From Macrobrachium rosenbergii (Eukaryota > Arthropoda > Malacostraca > Decapoda > Palaemonidae): 64,000 bases of DNA. The stretch is from assembly GCF_040412425.1 (NCBI RefSeq), contig NC_089777.1:33035037-33099036 (forward strand), read 5' to 3'. This document shows, piece by piece, positions 1 to 10,780 of this stretch. Made by a program: the position numbers and the translations under genes. The notes below the pieces were generated by a model that saw only the letters and a list, made by a program, of their open reading frames with translations, was not told the DNA's origin and searched no databases. Numbering within the stretch: the first letter of the stretch is position 1; every line of letters starts with the position of its first letter.

Positions 1-379
1 CCCAGTTACAGATTATGTATTTATTACAAAGTAAGTTTGTTAGTTTGGAATGAGAATACGAAAGAAAAGATAAAATAATCTTGAAAAATGGCCTTCATGG
101 CAAAATCGTTCCTCACTTTTCTTCTGTCGGGTGGTGACCGCACCCGCAATGTTTCCACACCTTCGGCAGTGTCAGAGCCTGCATACTCTGGCCCTCGGTG
201 CAATTTTCTTCTTATTAATTACAAATTTTTCTTCCCATTTCATTTTCTTTCTGTCATCTTCGTTCACTTCTTCGCACAAGAATTCAGTTATGTGGAAGAA
301 ATGTGACTTCTTCAGTAAGCGCAAGAGCACCTCGTAAATTATTAAAATAATAATTATCATTAAATGCTGTTACTGCATA

Positions 380-890
380 TCATAGAGGACTAATTCTTGA
401 GAGAAAAATTTTAGGAGAAGGAAGAGGATAAGGAGGATAGAAGAAAAGAAAGAGAGAAAGAGACGTAAGATGAGAAGAGGTAAAGGCAGGAGAGGGATAA
501 AGAAGGAAAAGATGACAAGGAAGAAATGTAGTTGAGAAGAAGAAGAAGAAGAAGAAGAAGAAGAAGAAGAAGAAGAAGAAGAAGAAGAAGAAGAAGAAGA
601 AGAAGAAATGATATGGAGAAACTGCTAAGAATGACGACGAGAACTTAGGAATAATAGAAAGAACAAAAATAGTTGGAAGAAAAGCATTAACTGAAAAGCA
701 ATAAGAGTAATGGAAAAGGTCTAGAGGTACTGAATGAAGAGAATTTAAGACGAAGCAAAGAAGGTAAATTGTTAGTGCATTTTTTTAGAAGAATGAGAAA
801 GAAAAATGAGAGTGCGAGAAGGCATACTAAGAATCCCCAAAGAAAGAGATGAAGACAAGACAAGAACGGGAGTAGAGCTTCAAAAGTAAG
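380..890. repeat. Purine-rich (GA-biased) tract
   Basis: The plus strand is strongly biased to G and A over about 500 bases, with many gaa/aga/agg words and an uninterrupted (AAG)n core near its start. No open frame of coding quality is seen. Such polypurine DNA can form triplexes, but nothing here shows a function. Confidence 0.6.
534..607. repeat. (AAG)n microsatellite
   Basis: About 24 uninterrupted GAA/AGA triplets inside the purine-rich tract. Confidence 0.97.
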
Positions 891-1012
891 GCAGAGGGCT
901 CTGATCGATACTCCTGTTTACCGTCCTCTTTATAATCCTATTTTTACACTCCTTCCAGGGCTAGGCCAGACGCTATCCCCCAAAAGCCTTAATGTTCCTT
1001 TTTTTTTTTTTG

Positions 1013-1238
1013 TAGTCACTATCTTCCTTACAGTGAGTCTTATTTTTTCCCTTTCTCTTATCCCTAAATGTAGAAGCTGTCTCTGAAAGCCAATTTACAT
1101 ATGTGAGGCAATAAAGTAATCATATTTAGTCACTATCTTCCTTACAGTGAGTCTTATTTTTCCCTTTCTTTTGTCCATGAATGTAGAGGTTGTCTCTGAA
1201 AGCCAATTTACATATGTATAGCAATTAAGTAATCATAT
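1013..1238. repeat. 114-bp tandem duplication
   Basis: Two head-to-tail copies start at 1013 and 1127 with TAGTCACTATCTTCC and run through a shared segment containing GCCAATTTACATATGT and AAGTAATCATATTT. They differ by scattered substitutions and a 1-base change in a T-run. No coding potential is seen. Confidence 0.9.
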
Positions 1239-1239
1239 T

Positions 1240-2334
1240 TTTTTCTGAATTATTTCCAAGATGAGGCATGCTGCAGTCATTGTCTTAGCATCAAGACTCA
1301 TTGATAAACTTGGTGACTTTGATGTTCTTGCTGTAAACTGACCCGTTCAGCATTTCAAGTTACCAGGATTTCACTCGTGACAGTACTGTAGTATTGCCTG
1401 TGTGTGGCCCCAGAGTTCAAACCCCTTTCACTGGCATACGACTTTAACGATTAAGCCCACTTCCTGAGTCTTCAGTACCCATTGCCTTGCTTTGCCAGGT
1501 CTCACGTGGGTGGAGAGGAGGCATGGGTACTGATTATACGTCAGTACGCTCTATCTCAAGGACATGTGCACAAGTTCATTGGCTTGTCCCTTGCTTCTGC
1601 CGCTCATTAGTGACCTTTAACCTTTTAACTGACCCTCCACCTATAATTTCTGGTGCTACACAGGATGAATATCAGGGTCCTTAACTTGATTTAACCTTTA
1701 CTTGTAATATGATGATTAGCCTTGAATAAAAGACGGCATATAATGCAACTCTTGTTATTTCCTGTGACTTCTAACCTTTGCATAGCTTTGATGTGTATCA
1801 GTAAGAAAATGAGGTTCAACTTACAGAGAATTTTTTTCCCCTTATTCTTAACATGAATAACTACTGTTCATTTCTTTTTTCTTTCTATTTCATGCAAATA
1901 CTATCTTCAAGTTGTTATTAGAAAAATATTAGAATGTTTTCTGTCTAGTTTACCTAATATGACGCTTTTAATATAAGCCGCTTAACATGATAGTAACCCT
2001 AATGTTACCATTATTTATGGTAGCGTATGAATTACTTGGTTTCTGTTTAGTTGCATCGAATTTATTTGAATTAGCTACAAGATCTTTGACACTGAAGCCC
2101 AGTGAAATCTTCGAAGAAACAAATCAAGAACGTTTTACTTAAATGAATTAACTTTGCAGAACAAAGTCTGACATAAAGAAACGTCCCTTAATCATCAGTA
2201 GATTTTATCCCTCATGTCATATTTTAACACTGCTACTATTGCTACCACTGCCAATGATAATCATAATGATGATATTAAAAACAACATCAGTAATAAATGA
2301 AACTACCTATTGTAACATAATAAATTATGTATAA
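1240..2334. other. Non-coding interval left of the repeat-protein exon
   Basis: AT-rich sequence without a credible ORF or recognised repeat. If the donor at 2335-2340 is used, this is the first part of an intron of the minus-strand gene. I searched its minus strand for an obvious next exon and found none I could defend. Confidence 0.5.
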
Positions 2335-2343
2335 ACTTACTGG
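2335..2343 (-). other. Predicted 5' splice donor overlapping the apparent stop codon
   Basis: Read on the minus strand the sequence is CCA followed by GTAAGT, with GT at 2340-2339. The in-frame TAA (2339-2337) lies entirely within this donor. If it is spliced, the exon ends at 2341 with two bases of a split codon. Confidence 0.6.
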
Positions 2344-5054
2344 AGTAGGACGAGTCTCTGCAATAAGTCCTTTTGCGCCCTAAGCAGCTGAAGATTGATA
2401 TTTTCTACAAGATGAGCTCCATGTGGCTGAGTTATTTGGGGTGGTGCAACAGCTACAGCACTGCCATAATGATGAGTCCCAACATTTTGACCAAAAGTAG
2501 AAGCAGCTGATGCCGAATGATGTTTTAAGTGAGCACCTTGGTGACCTGCTATCTGGGATGCAGCTAGAGCACCCAACCCAGTCTGGACAGCACTGTTAGC
2601 TATGGCAGATCCTGTTGCAGCTTGCACTTGCCCTGCTTTCAAAGCCTGTCCTGTTGCCAATACCTGTCCTGCTTTCAATGCCTGCCCTGCTTTCAGGGCC
2701 TGCCCTGTTGCCAAAACCTGCCCTGCTTTCAATGCCTGCCCTGCTTTCAGGGCCTGTCCGGTTGCTAGGGCCTGCCCTGCAGTTAGTGCCTGCCCTGCTT
2801 TCAGGGCTTGCCCTGTTGCTAGGGCCTGCCCTGCTGTCAGTGCCTGCCCTGCTTTCAGGGCTTGTCCTGTAGCTAAGGCCTGCCCTGCTGTCAGTGCCTG
2901 CCCTGCTTTCAGGGCTTGTCCTGTTGCTAAGGCCTGCCCAGCTTTCAGGGCTTGTCCTGTTGCTAGGGCCTGCCCTTTCAGGGCTTGTCCTGTTGCTAGG
3001 ACCTGCCCTGCTTTCAGGGCTTGTCCTGTTGCTAGGGCCTGCCCTGCTGTTAGTGCCTGTCCTGCTTTCAGGGCTTGTCCTGTTGCTAGGGCCTGCCCTG
3101 CTGTCAGCGCCTGTCCTGCTTTCAATGCCTGCCCTGTTGCCAGGACCTGTCCTGCTTTTAGGGCTTGCCCTGACTTAAGAGCCTGCCCTGTTGCCAAAAC
3201 CTGTCCTGCTCTCAGAGCCTGTCCTGCTTTTAGGGCCTGCCCTGCTGTCAGGGTTTGTCCTGCTTTCAGGGCATAACCTGCTTTTAGAGCCTGCCCTGCA
3301 TGCAGAGCTTGTCCTGTTGCTAGGGTCTGCCCAGCTTGCAGAGCTTGTCCTGCTGCCAGAGCCTGTCCTGCTTGCAGAGCTTGTCCTGTTGCTAAGGCCT
3401 GCCCTGCTGTCAGGGCTTGACCTGCTTTCAGAGCTTGTCCTGTTGCCACGGCCTGTCCTGCTTTTAGAGCCTGTCCTGTTTGCAAGGCTTGTCCTGTTGC
3501 CAGAGCCTGCCCTGTTGCCAGGACCTGTCCTGCTTTTAGAGCCTGTCCTGCTTGCAAGGCTTGTCCTGTTGCCAGAGCCTGCCCTGTTGCCAGGGCTTGC
3601 CCTGTTGCTAGAGCCTGTCCTGCTTTCAAGGCCTGTCCTGCTTTCAAGGCTTGTCCTGTTGCTATGACCTGTCCTGCTTTCAAGGCTTGCCCTGTTGCTA
3701 TGACCTGTCCTGCTTTCTGGGCTTGCCCTGCTTGTAAGACCTGTAGCTGTGCTGCAAGCTGATGTTGTTTTAATTTCCTAGCATGTATGCTTCTTAAACG
3801 AGCAGCTAATGCTAACTGTTGTAGCTGATTTGCTTGGAGCACCTGGCCAGCAAGTATTTGCTGCTGAATGGCAGCTTGAGCATTTGCTGCTTGTGCTATA
3901 TCAACAGAGGGAAGCACTCCATGCTGAACTGATTCTACTACTTGACCAGCAACCGGTACCACAGGTGCAATAGGCTCGACTGCAACCAAACCTGGGTACT
4001 GCACAACATCAGCATGTTCCTGATGATAATGAGGACGTCCAGGTCTCCGATCTGTATTGAGGCTAGGTCTAAATGCCACAGGGCGGTCCGGAGCGCGGGT
4101 ATCCTGTATGCCCGTGAGGTCGAAATATATGGATGGATGTCGATTATTTGTTGGCCTTCGGTGGCTGGTTGGCCGTCTATTATAGTCTTTATCTTTATAC
4201 TCAACAACCTTTTCATAAATGAGAATAGGTGGTTTCTCTCTTGAAGTTCCTCTCTGTCGGCTGCTTTGTCTATATCTATCTGGTGCACCCCCTCGCTGGG
4301 CTCTGTCTCTTTCTCTTTGCCTGTCTGCATGGCTTGACCCCCGTCTTCCAAGCGTCTTTGATCTTTCTCTTTCCCTTTCTCTCTCGATATCATGTGTATT
4401 CCTCGATGGCCATCTTGTTTGATAAGAGGGTCTGTTTGTATGAACGCTTCGTGGATTACTTAGAATCTCCTGTTTCTTTTGCTCAGCTTTTGCAACTTCT
4501 CTGTCAATCTCTTGTTGACGATCTTGTTCGCGCTGACGGTTCAGCTCAATACTCGACACACTAAACCGTCTTTTTGCTAGATCATCTCTCGCACCACCTA
4601 CATTTTCACCATCCAAAGTTCCCTTTCGATCGAGGAACGTATTTCGGGATACATCCACCCCTCTCAGTGTTCCACCTCGTTCTTTTAGCCTAAGTACCTC
4701 TTCAGTCCTTTCTCTCTCCCTCTGGAAATCTCTCTCAATTTCGTCGTTGCTCAGTTCCTTGCCACGACTTGATGAAGGTATGCTTGCAGCTCTGCTATCT
4801 CTCTTCAGACCGTCCCCACTGTCATCAGCCCTGTCATCTAAACGAGAGGGAGTGTGCTGTCTATTGCGCAACAGACCCCGTCTATCTTCGAGGCTTTCGT
4901 GGACTCGAGCCCCGGAGGCCGGATTGTCACTTGTCACTATAACCAATGAACTGGCAATTCTTTCAGAGGCATCGGTATCGTCTATGGGACTTTGCAGATC
5001 AACTTGACAACGAGTGACTCTTGTTGTCAGTGCTAATAACAGTATGACAAGCAT
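2337..5054 (-). CDS. Secreted hexapeptide-repeat protein, 5' coding exon (partial gene)
   Basis: An open frame of 905 codons. Residues 1-16 form a signal peptide (hydrophobic MLVILLLALTT, Cys-Gln near the expected cleavage point), so the product should enter the secretory pathway. Residues about 20-300 are charged and disordered-looking, with RERERERS-type runs. Residues about 300-440 hold a His/Pro/Arg-rich part and Gln/Ala-rich helices. Residues 443-807 are 61 back-to-back units, mostly GQALKA, GQALAT or GQALTA; all are six residues except one of five. An Ala/His/Gln-rich tail follows. The ATG at 5054 is the first after an in-frame TGA (5066-5064) in the same exon. The apparent stop overlaps a GTAAGT donor, so the real protein probably continues in another exon. 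No catalytic domain is recognised. A structural extracellular, cuticle or matrix role is an inference from secretion plus low complexity. Confidence 0.75.
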   Translation of the reverse strand: MLVILLLALTTRVTRCQVDLQSPIDDTDASERIASSLVIVTSDNPASGARVHESLEDRRGLLRNRQHTPSRLDDRADDSGDGLKRDSRAASIPSSSRGKELSNDEIERDFQRERERTEEVLRLKERGGTLRGVDVSRNTFLDRKGTLDGENVGGARDDLAKRRFSVSSIELNRQREQDRQQEIDREVAKAEQKKQEILSNPRSVHTNRPSYQTRWPSRNTHDIERERERERSKTLGRRGSSHADRQRERDRAQRGGAPDRYRQSSRQRGTSREKPPILIYEKVVEYKDKDYNRRPTSHRRPTNNRHPSIYFDLTGIQDTRAPDRPVAFRPSLNTDRRPGRPHYHQEHADVVQYPGLVAVEPIAPVVPVAGQVVESVQHGVLPSVDIAQAANAQAAIQQQILAGQVLQANQLQQLALAARLRSIHARKLKQHQLAAQLQVLQAGQAQKAGQVIATGQALKAGQVIATGQALKAGQALKAGQALATGQALATGQALATGQALQAGQALKAGQVLATGQALATGQALQTGQALKAGQAVATGQALKAGQALTAGQALATGQALQAGQALAAGQALQAGQTLATGQALHAGQALKAGYALKAGQTLTAGQALKAGQALRAGQVLATGQALKSGQALKAGQVLATGQALKAGQALTAGQALATGQALKAGQALTAGQALATGQALKAGQVLATGQALKGQALATGQALKAGQALATGQALKAGQALTAGQALATGQALKAGQALTAGQALATGQALKAGQALTAGQALATGQALKAGQALKAGQVLATGQALKAGQALKAGQVLATGQALKAGQVQAATGSAIANSAVQTGLGALAASQIAGHQGAHLKHHSASAASTFGQNVGTHHYGSAVAVAPPQITQPHGAHLVENINLQLLRAQKDLLQRLVLLQ
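2634..3728 (-). repeat. In-frame 18-bp coding minisatellite (61 units)
   Basis: It encodes the GQALKA-type hexads of residues 443-807. The period is 18 bp, except for one unit that has lost a single codon (near 2970), so the frame is never broken. Units nearer the 3' end of the exon show a 54-bp higher-order pattern (KA, TA, AT types in turn), pointing to recent unequal exchange or slippage. Confidence 0.95.
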
Positions 5055-5070
5055 GATGATATATCAGGTA

Positions 5071-5091
5071 TCTGAAAATTGATAAAAAACA
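5071..5091 (-). other. Predicted 3' splice acceptor upstream of the start codon
   Basis: On the minus strand a T-rich stretch ends in TTTTCAG (CAG at 5074-5072), 17 bases before the ATG at 5054. This suggests that the 5' UTR is split and the promoter lies further right. No promoter could be assigned. Confidence 0.5.
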
Positions 5092-5629
5092 GAAGGAATT
5101 AGAGGATTGTGTATATACCCAAAAATACATTACAGAAATTATACAAAGACATCTTATAGGCCTAGTCATGTTAATCTCTGGTGAAGAAAATGTGACAAAA
5201 TAATTCCCTTAACGTAGGATTTTGTTTAAAAACAATAAATAAAACAATATCAGTACAGAAAACCTGTCGGAATTTGTTTTATTAGAGGTGTACAGTTAAT
5301 TATAAATACAAATGTATTGTTATTAAAAATGACATATTTGATACAAAACCAATGATCTTGTAGACCAAATATTTACAAACGACATTGAAATACAGGCATT
5401 TCCCCGTTTACGATGTTTCATTTTACGATAAATCAAGTTTGCAATGGGTTTAGTAGTTCCGATGGTTTCGATGTTACGAAGCAATACCGATAAGACAATA
5501 TTGAAAATGTATTCTAAATTTAGCACGCGACGGGCACAGGCAAGCAGCGTACGATGGCATCATGAACTTCATGGAGTTAAATTTATGATACAGTAATTCA
5601 TATTTCATTAAAGGATATGTATGTACAGT

Positions 5630-5686
<57 letters not shown>

Positions 5687-6155
5687 AGTCACACTGGTAA
5701 ACAAACGAATCGGCGGGAAACAGCTGTTTTGTGATTTTGAGGGATTTTATTTAACACAAAGTATGTTAGTTTACCTTTGTATACCCGTTTTACATTTATG
5801 TTCAAAAGTTGTAATAATAATTTCATTAATACATTCGTTTCGTTTAGCAACTAAAACAATTATTTTCCTAATTCTTTCCGTAGTTGCCTGAATCAGCTGT
5901 TTCTGAAAATAACTTTTTCCCCAAAGGCGGGATGATTGTTTTTTTTATACATATTACGATGATAATATATCAATATAATTATACAGTATGAATGGATTCT
6001 GTAAGTAAAATAACAGCTTCATTACCATCACCTTAAATACAGCTGTAATAGCCTATTTGACTTTGCAAATGGATGCTATGTGTGTAACACCTGGGCTAGC
6101 CCAGGTCTATAGTTCATACATAGCCTGCACATTTTTATCTCCTGCTTGTTCATAC
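5072..6155. other. Non-coding interval with one (AG)n array
   Basis: AT-rich DNA right of the exon, expected to hold the first intron or promoter of the minus-strand gene. The only clear structure is the (AG)n run at 5633-5683. Confidence 0.5.
5633..5683. repeat. (AG)n microsatellite
   Basis: About 25 uninterrupted GA dinucleotides. Confidence 0.97.
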
Positions 6156-6434
6156 ATATGGTAACAACTGATAAGGAAGTTGCTATATAAAAATACATGA
6201 ATAGTCACAAAACCACGGTAGGCTGTGAGTAGTGTATGTTGGGCTACCGCATATGCTCAGATTGTACTGTATACCCTAGTGTAGGCTAGGCTAGGCTAAT
6301 TTCAAGTTATGTTTTTTCAAGAAACGATGGGGTTTTGTAATGTAACCCCATTGTAAATGGGGATAAGTCGATAAAACTACTATTCTAGGCTTGTTTTGGT
6401 TTGGTTTATTATTGAGCTTTGATGCTGTAGGTTC
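6156..6434 (-). repeat. Interspersed repeat R1, copy 1
   Basis: It matches 11588-11856 in the opposite orientation. Shared landmarks are a TAGCATCAAAG/CTTTGATGCTG end, an AAACTG/ACT-TTTTATCGACTT core next to a CCCCAnTTAC..GGGGT hairpin, and a GGTAACAACTGATAAGGAAG end. It has no ORF. The family was not recognised. Confidence 0.7.
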
Positions 6435-6589
6435 TTGTTCATTACTGGAATTATGAAATAGATCGAAGCTTAATTTTCTGAAAAAGTAGCCAACTGTCCG
6501 AGTAGAATCTACCCCGATAAGCAGGCTACAACATGATCGCAAATGCAATGTATTAATTCAGATCAGAATTAGCATACTAAAAGATTCTA

Positions 6590-7143
6590 AGTAGAACTAT
6601 GCAAGAGCTCACCAGGTTTTACTTTGAAAAATTTTTTCCTATACTATTTTGGTTGCTTATTAAGAATTTACCATTATTTTTTGTCGGTTGATTGTAACTA
6701 ACCTCAAAAGTTGTACATTGACCATCCTGGAATGCTATCACGCATGCACAGTGTTACAGGGGAGCTTTTGGGAAAAAGTGGTTTCCTTCACGGGGGGAGT
6801 TCGGCCGACTAAGCGACACGGCCTGCTAGGTTACGGTACGTTAGGTTAGTATAGTTCCTTTTATAATAGGTTTCCTTCGCCAATCCCTTCTTAAACATAT
6901 GGCTCCCTAATGACTTGCGAATGCCGGAACCGTTCCATAACAACAATAAGGCGTCCGGTCTTTCTCCCATAGTTTTCAAAACCCCGCGTTCCCAAAGGGT
7001 CCCAGCCATGTTGGGCACATAAGAGGATAATAATAATTGACCGACAATAAACATCACCATCTCCTTCATCAGCAACACTAAAAGTATGGGAAAAATCGAT
7101 TTCCAAGGTAATAGTCCTTGCGGAGTCGTTGTTTAGAAATACC
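6590..7143 (-). mobile_element. Merlin-type MITE with 8-bp target duplication
   Basis: The ends read AGTAGAAC and GAAATACC, degenerate forms of the GGTA(G/A).. / ..TACC termini of the Merlin elements at 52-61 kb. Flanks are AGATTCTA (6582-6589) and ATATTCTA (7144-7151), a 7/8 match. The interior, read in reverse complement, matches 52397-52850 (AAGAAGGGATTGGC, AAAGGAACTATACTAACCTAAC). It does not encode a transposase, so it is non-autonomous. Confidence 0.75.
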
Positions 7144-7151
7144 ATATTCTA

Positions 7152-8587
7152 TAAGAGAGAGCAACTGTTACTGTACGTCACGACCAACACTTGAAAGTTT
7201 ACTGGCCACCAATGGTTTTGTAAGTAGGTCAATTTGCATCGCCTTTGATTTTCATTAATTAAGCAATAATTATTTTACCAAACTGAGTGATAGGTTTCAT
7301 TATCACCCAAATGAAGTATATACTATTGCAAGAAATACCAAAATCATACCTACATTTCCGTACACATAACAGAAAAGGAACACATAAGATATAACGAAAC
7401 AGACACACGAAATCATATTGGTAACTGATGAACGGCTGTGTTCGAATCGGTGCGCTTTAGTTTCGAGATAATGATTATCGCCGATTAATGTCAAATATGT
7501 GTACCAATCTGAATCAAAACGGAAAAACTTTCTCAGAGCTATGCAGACTTGTATTCTGTTTACAATATGGTAATATATTAATAAAAATAAAATTCATTAT
7601 AATCGATAACACATTTGGTGAAAAGACAAGGAGACGAGGTAGCTCCGTTATATATTTTATTATTAAAACGTATTTTTTAAGAATGGAATTATAACTTAAA
7701 TTATATCATTGTTTATTTAACCAACTTGTACAAATCATAAACTATTTACACATTATGAATCTAATTTTGTATGAAAGGAACCATTCTCAAGTGGTGTTCA
7801 AGCGCCAAAAACAGCCAACTGATTGAGACAACTGGAAGCGACGGTGATACTTCATGTCGAAAATAGCAGTTGTCATTTTTACGCTCAGGAATCGTCGAGT
7901 TTGAAATTAATCGTCCGTATAAAGGTAAGTTTTGTTCACCTTTAAATAAATCTTGAGAAGGCTGATTTACATTATTATACTCTCATGATCATTTATGTTA
8001 TTAAAATGTCCAGCTAAGATCCGGACTCGTAATTAGGCTTTGCTTTGCTTAGAAATGCCTTAAAAATGGATCATATTGGATGTGTTAAGAATTTCCTAAC
8101 AGAATTATTTCCTTTCAAAATAACAGATTCATAAGGAGCAACTTTGACCGAGAGGTTCAATATCTTTTTATCGGTTTACGCAGTTCATAACATTTGGATT
8201 ACAGACACAGGCCTAACATTTGGATTATAGCAATAGGCCTATGCTGTTTTCAGCTTTTCATTATAACTACTCTTGTTAATGTTGTCAAAATTTTCCTTAT
8301 GGTTCTTTCCTTTGTTCTTGTCATGGTTCATGCCTTTGGTCTGTTATAGTTCCTGTTTTTGTTAATGTTCTTGTTCATGGTTGTTACTGTTAGTGTTCTC
8401 GTCCAGGATGTTGTTGTTGTTGACGTAGTTGTTCTTATGGTTTTTGTTGTTTCAAGAAAAAATTTCAGATAACAGCGGAAACTTTTAGAATAAATAAATA
8501 TAGGCCTATCATATAATGCTGGAAAGTCATATGCCTTTCGAGAGCTAACCAGTCTATAAGCTTCTATGATAGATGGCATCAGTAAAA
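7152..8587. other. Non-coding interval
   Basis: No credible ORF. A strong donor-like AAAG/GTAAGT at 7921-7930 on the plus strand could end a non-coding first exon, but no partner exon was found. Confidence 0.4.
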
Positions 8588-8645
8588 CACACACACACAC
8601 GAACGCACATACATACGCGCGCGCACGCACACACACACACACGCA
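8588..8645. repeat. (AC)n microsatellite with (CG) interruptions
   Basis: Imperfect CA/CG alternation, Z-DNA-prone in composition. Confidence 0.9.
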
Positions 8646-8795
8646 TGAAAACAGGCAGAAGAGAGAAATAAACATCGAACGAAAGGAGTGTTTCGTTGTA
8701 TTTTGAAACGAATTGAGATGGAGTCATTGAGTCGTTCCGTAGTGACAAAGAATCATTATGATATGTGAACAACTAATAAAATAAAATAAAAAAAA

Positions 8796-9191
8796 ATTAA
8801 AAATACGCCGAAGTTTCTTCGGCGCAGTCGAGTTTTCTGTACATCGTGAAATGGTGTAAAAAAAAATAAAAAAAAAAACAGCCACGGCCCGTGAAACTCT
8901 TAGCCGCGGGCCATGAAACTTTCAGCCACGGCTCGGTAGTGGCCTGTGTTGTTGGCACCTATAGCGGTGCTAGACGCACGACCACAGCTAACTTGAACCT
9001 TAAATAAAATGAAAGCTATTCAAGGTAGAGGGCTGCAATTTGGTATGTTTGATGATTGGAGGGTGGATGATCAACATACCAATTTGCAGCCCTCTAGCCT
9101 CAGTGGTTTTTAAGATCTGAAGGCGGACAGAAGAAGTGCGGACGGACAGACAAAGCCATCTCAATAGTTTCCTTCTAGAGAAAACTAAAAA
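8796..9191 (+). mobile_element. Hairpin-rich interspersed element (family A), copy 1
   Basis: Contains in order a short GCCGAAG..CTTCGGCG hairpin, the motif AGTTTTCTGTA, GCCACGG-type repeats, a central inverted repeat of about 90 bp (GAGGGCTGCAATTTGGTATG against CATACCAATTTGCAGCCCTC), and a 3' GAAAACTAAAA end. No ORF. The same architecture occurs five more times in the window. Confidence 0.9.
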
Positions 9192-9556
9192 ATGGGTTCA
9201 TGACACTGGTTTTGCGAGCAACGGGGTCACTATTATGCCAAGACATGACACGTAGATTCGATATTCATCGAAAGCTGAACTGGGACGGAATCGTAAAGAA
9301 GGAAAGAAGCAAACAAAAATACAAATGCTACAAGGATGATGCTACTCCGTTAGATCTCGTGCTTTAAACAAGAGGGTCTTTGCGTCATTGTCGCTATCTT
9401 CGGAATCGTCGCAGTACCTTTCCTTTCGCTTTCGTTCTGAATACATTTGTAATGTCGGAAGATCTCAAAGCAGTTTGATGTATCTCTAGAATGTCTAGAT
9501 GATTATCTCCGTTGTGTAGAACGGCTTAGATATCGTGTTCGCTACTACTAGTACTA

Positions 9557-9828
9557 AGTTCCTCGTTGAAGGGATGGATAGATCTGTCGCCTGGCACACT
9601 GTTGGCCCAGCGTTCGACTCTCCTACCGGCTAATGAAGAATTAGAGGAACTTATTTCTGGTGATAGAAATTCATTTCTTGTCATAATGTCGTTCGGATCC
9701 CACAATACTGTAGGTCCGTTGCTAGGTAACCAGTTGGTTCATAGCCACGTAAAATAAACCTAATCCTTCGGGCCAGCCCTCTGTTAATCAGCTCAGTGGT
9801 CTGGTTAAACTAAGGTATACTTAACTTA
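9557..9828 (+). mobile_element. tRNA-derived SINE (SINE1), copy 1
   Basis: A perfect 13-bp target duplication ACTACTAGTACTA flanks it (9544-9556 and 9829-9841). A B-box-like GTTCGACTC lies at 9612-9620. The body has the family landmarks TTTCTGGTGATAGAAATT, TTGCTAGGTAACCAGTTGG and CTTCGGGCCAGCCCT, and the tail is CTTAACTTAA. Confidence 0.92.
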
Positions 9829-10246
9829 ACTACTAGTACTATATGTCTGTTGCCATGGTTATTCACTGTGCGCGAACTTTATTCCATTATAGACGAAGAC
9901 GGGAGCAAATATCATTATATCAGGACATCAGTAACGGAAAAAAAGATTGAAGTAAAGCCAGTACAAATAATCTTGCGTTATTTATGCTTTCTTTCATGAC
10001 TACAAGGACGTAGTTGGCACAGTTACCCAAATATACTCTGAATCATTTGCGTTTGTTTTTACAAACAGCGGGAAGCTACAGTTTCATTAATTGCAGTGAA
10101 GATTATGGATATAGATACAAACTTGAACTGATACCAGAAATCCAAACAATTTTTCTTTTGACCAAAGTAACTGAAAATCATAAAAATCCATACAATAATA
10201 TTGACGTAGTAATACAATAGTAACAGACATTTGTACAGACAGACAG

Positions 10247-10530
10247 TTCCTCGCTAGGTGAGCGGGTTCCGTTCTCAGCTACCACTCTGTTGGTCGCGAG
10301 TTCGAATCTCCGACCGGGCAATGAAGTTCAAGAGGAATGTGTTTCTGGTGATAGAAATTCATTTCCCGCTATAATGCGGTTCGGATTCCACAATAAGCTG
10401 TAGGACCCATTGCTAGGTAACCAATTGGTTCTTAGCCACGTAAAAACAAATCTAATCCTTCGGGCCAGCCCTAGGAGAGCTGTTAATCAGCTCATTGGTC
10501 TGGTTAAACTAAGATATACTTTTTTTTTTT
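10247..10530 (+). mobile_element. tRNA-derived SINE (SINE1), copy 2
   Basis: A perfect 17-bp target duplication TTTGTACAGACAGACAG flanks it (10230-10246 and 10531-10547; the outer Ts may be shared with the T-run tail). A B-box-like GTTCGAATC lies at 10300-10308, and the body is the same as copy 1. It looks the most recent of the three copies. Confidence 0.94.
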
Positions 10531-10780
10531 TTTGTACAGACAGACAGATACCACCTAGGGCCCCTCTTTGACGAAGGCACTAATGAAAAAGCAGGGAAGT
10601 TGTTCAACCTGTCAAAATTACAATACGTATACAAGTGTATTATAGCATCTGGCAATTGACACCATCCAGAAATAAGTGCCACCAACAGTCGTATGTCGAC
10701 ATAAACTCGTTTTCAAAGCTACTGATAAAAACCAGTGCTGTGAATCTTTCACAACACAAGAGAATTCTCCTGTTTTACCA

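Noticed and set aside
2602..3276. Plus-strand open frames opposite the hexapeptide repeat (Cys/Ala/Pro-rich translation), also at 2615-2872, 2894-3178 and 3191-3667
   Set aside because: The 18-bp unit is a multiple of three and contains no stop in several frames, so antisense frames stay open automatically. No signal peptide, splice context or flanking coding sequence supports them.
3938..4393. Minus-strand second frame of 151 codons inside the secreted-protein exon
   Set aside because: Overlaps the long frame completely and lacks any domain; the main frame has the signal peptide and the in-frame repeat.
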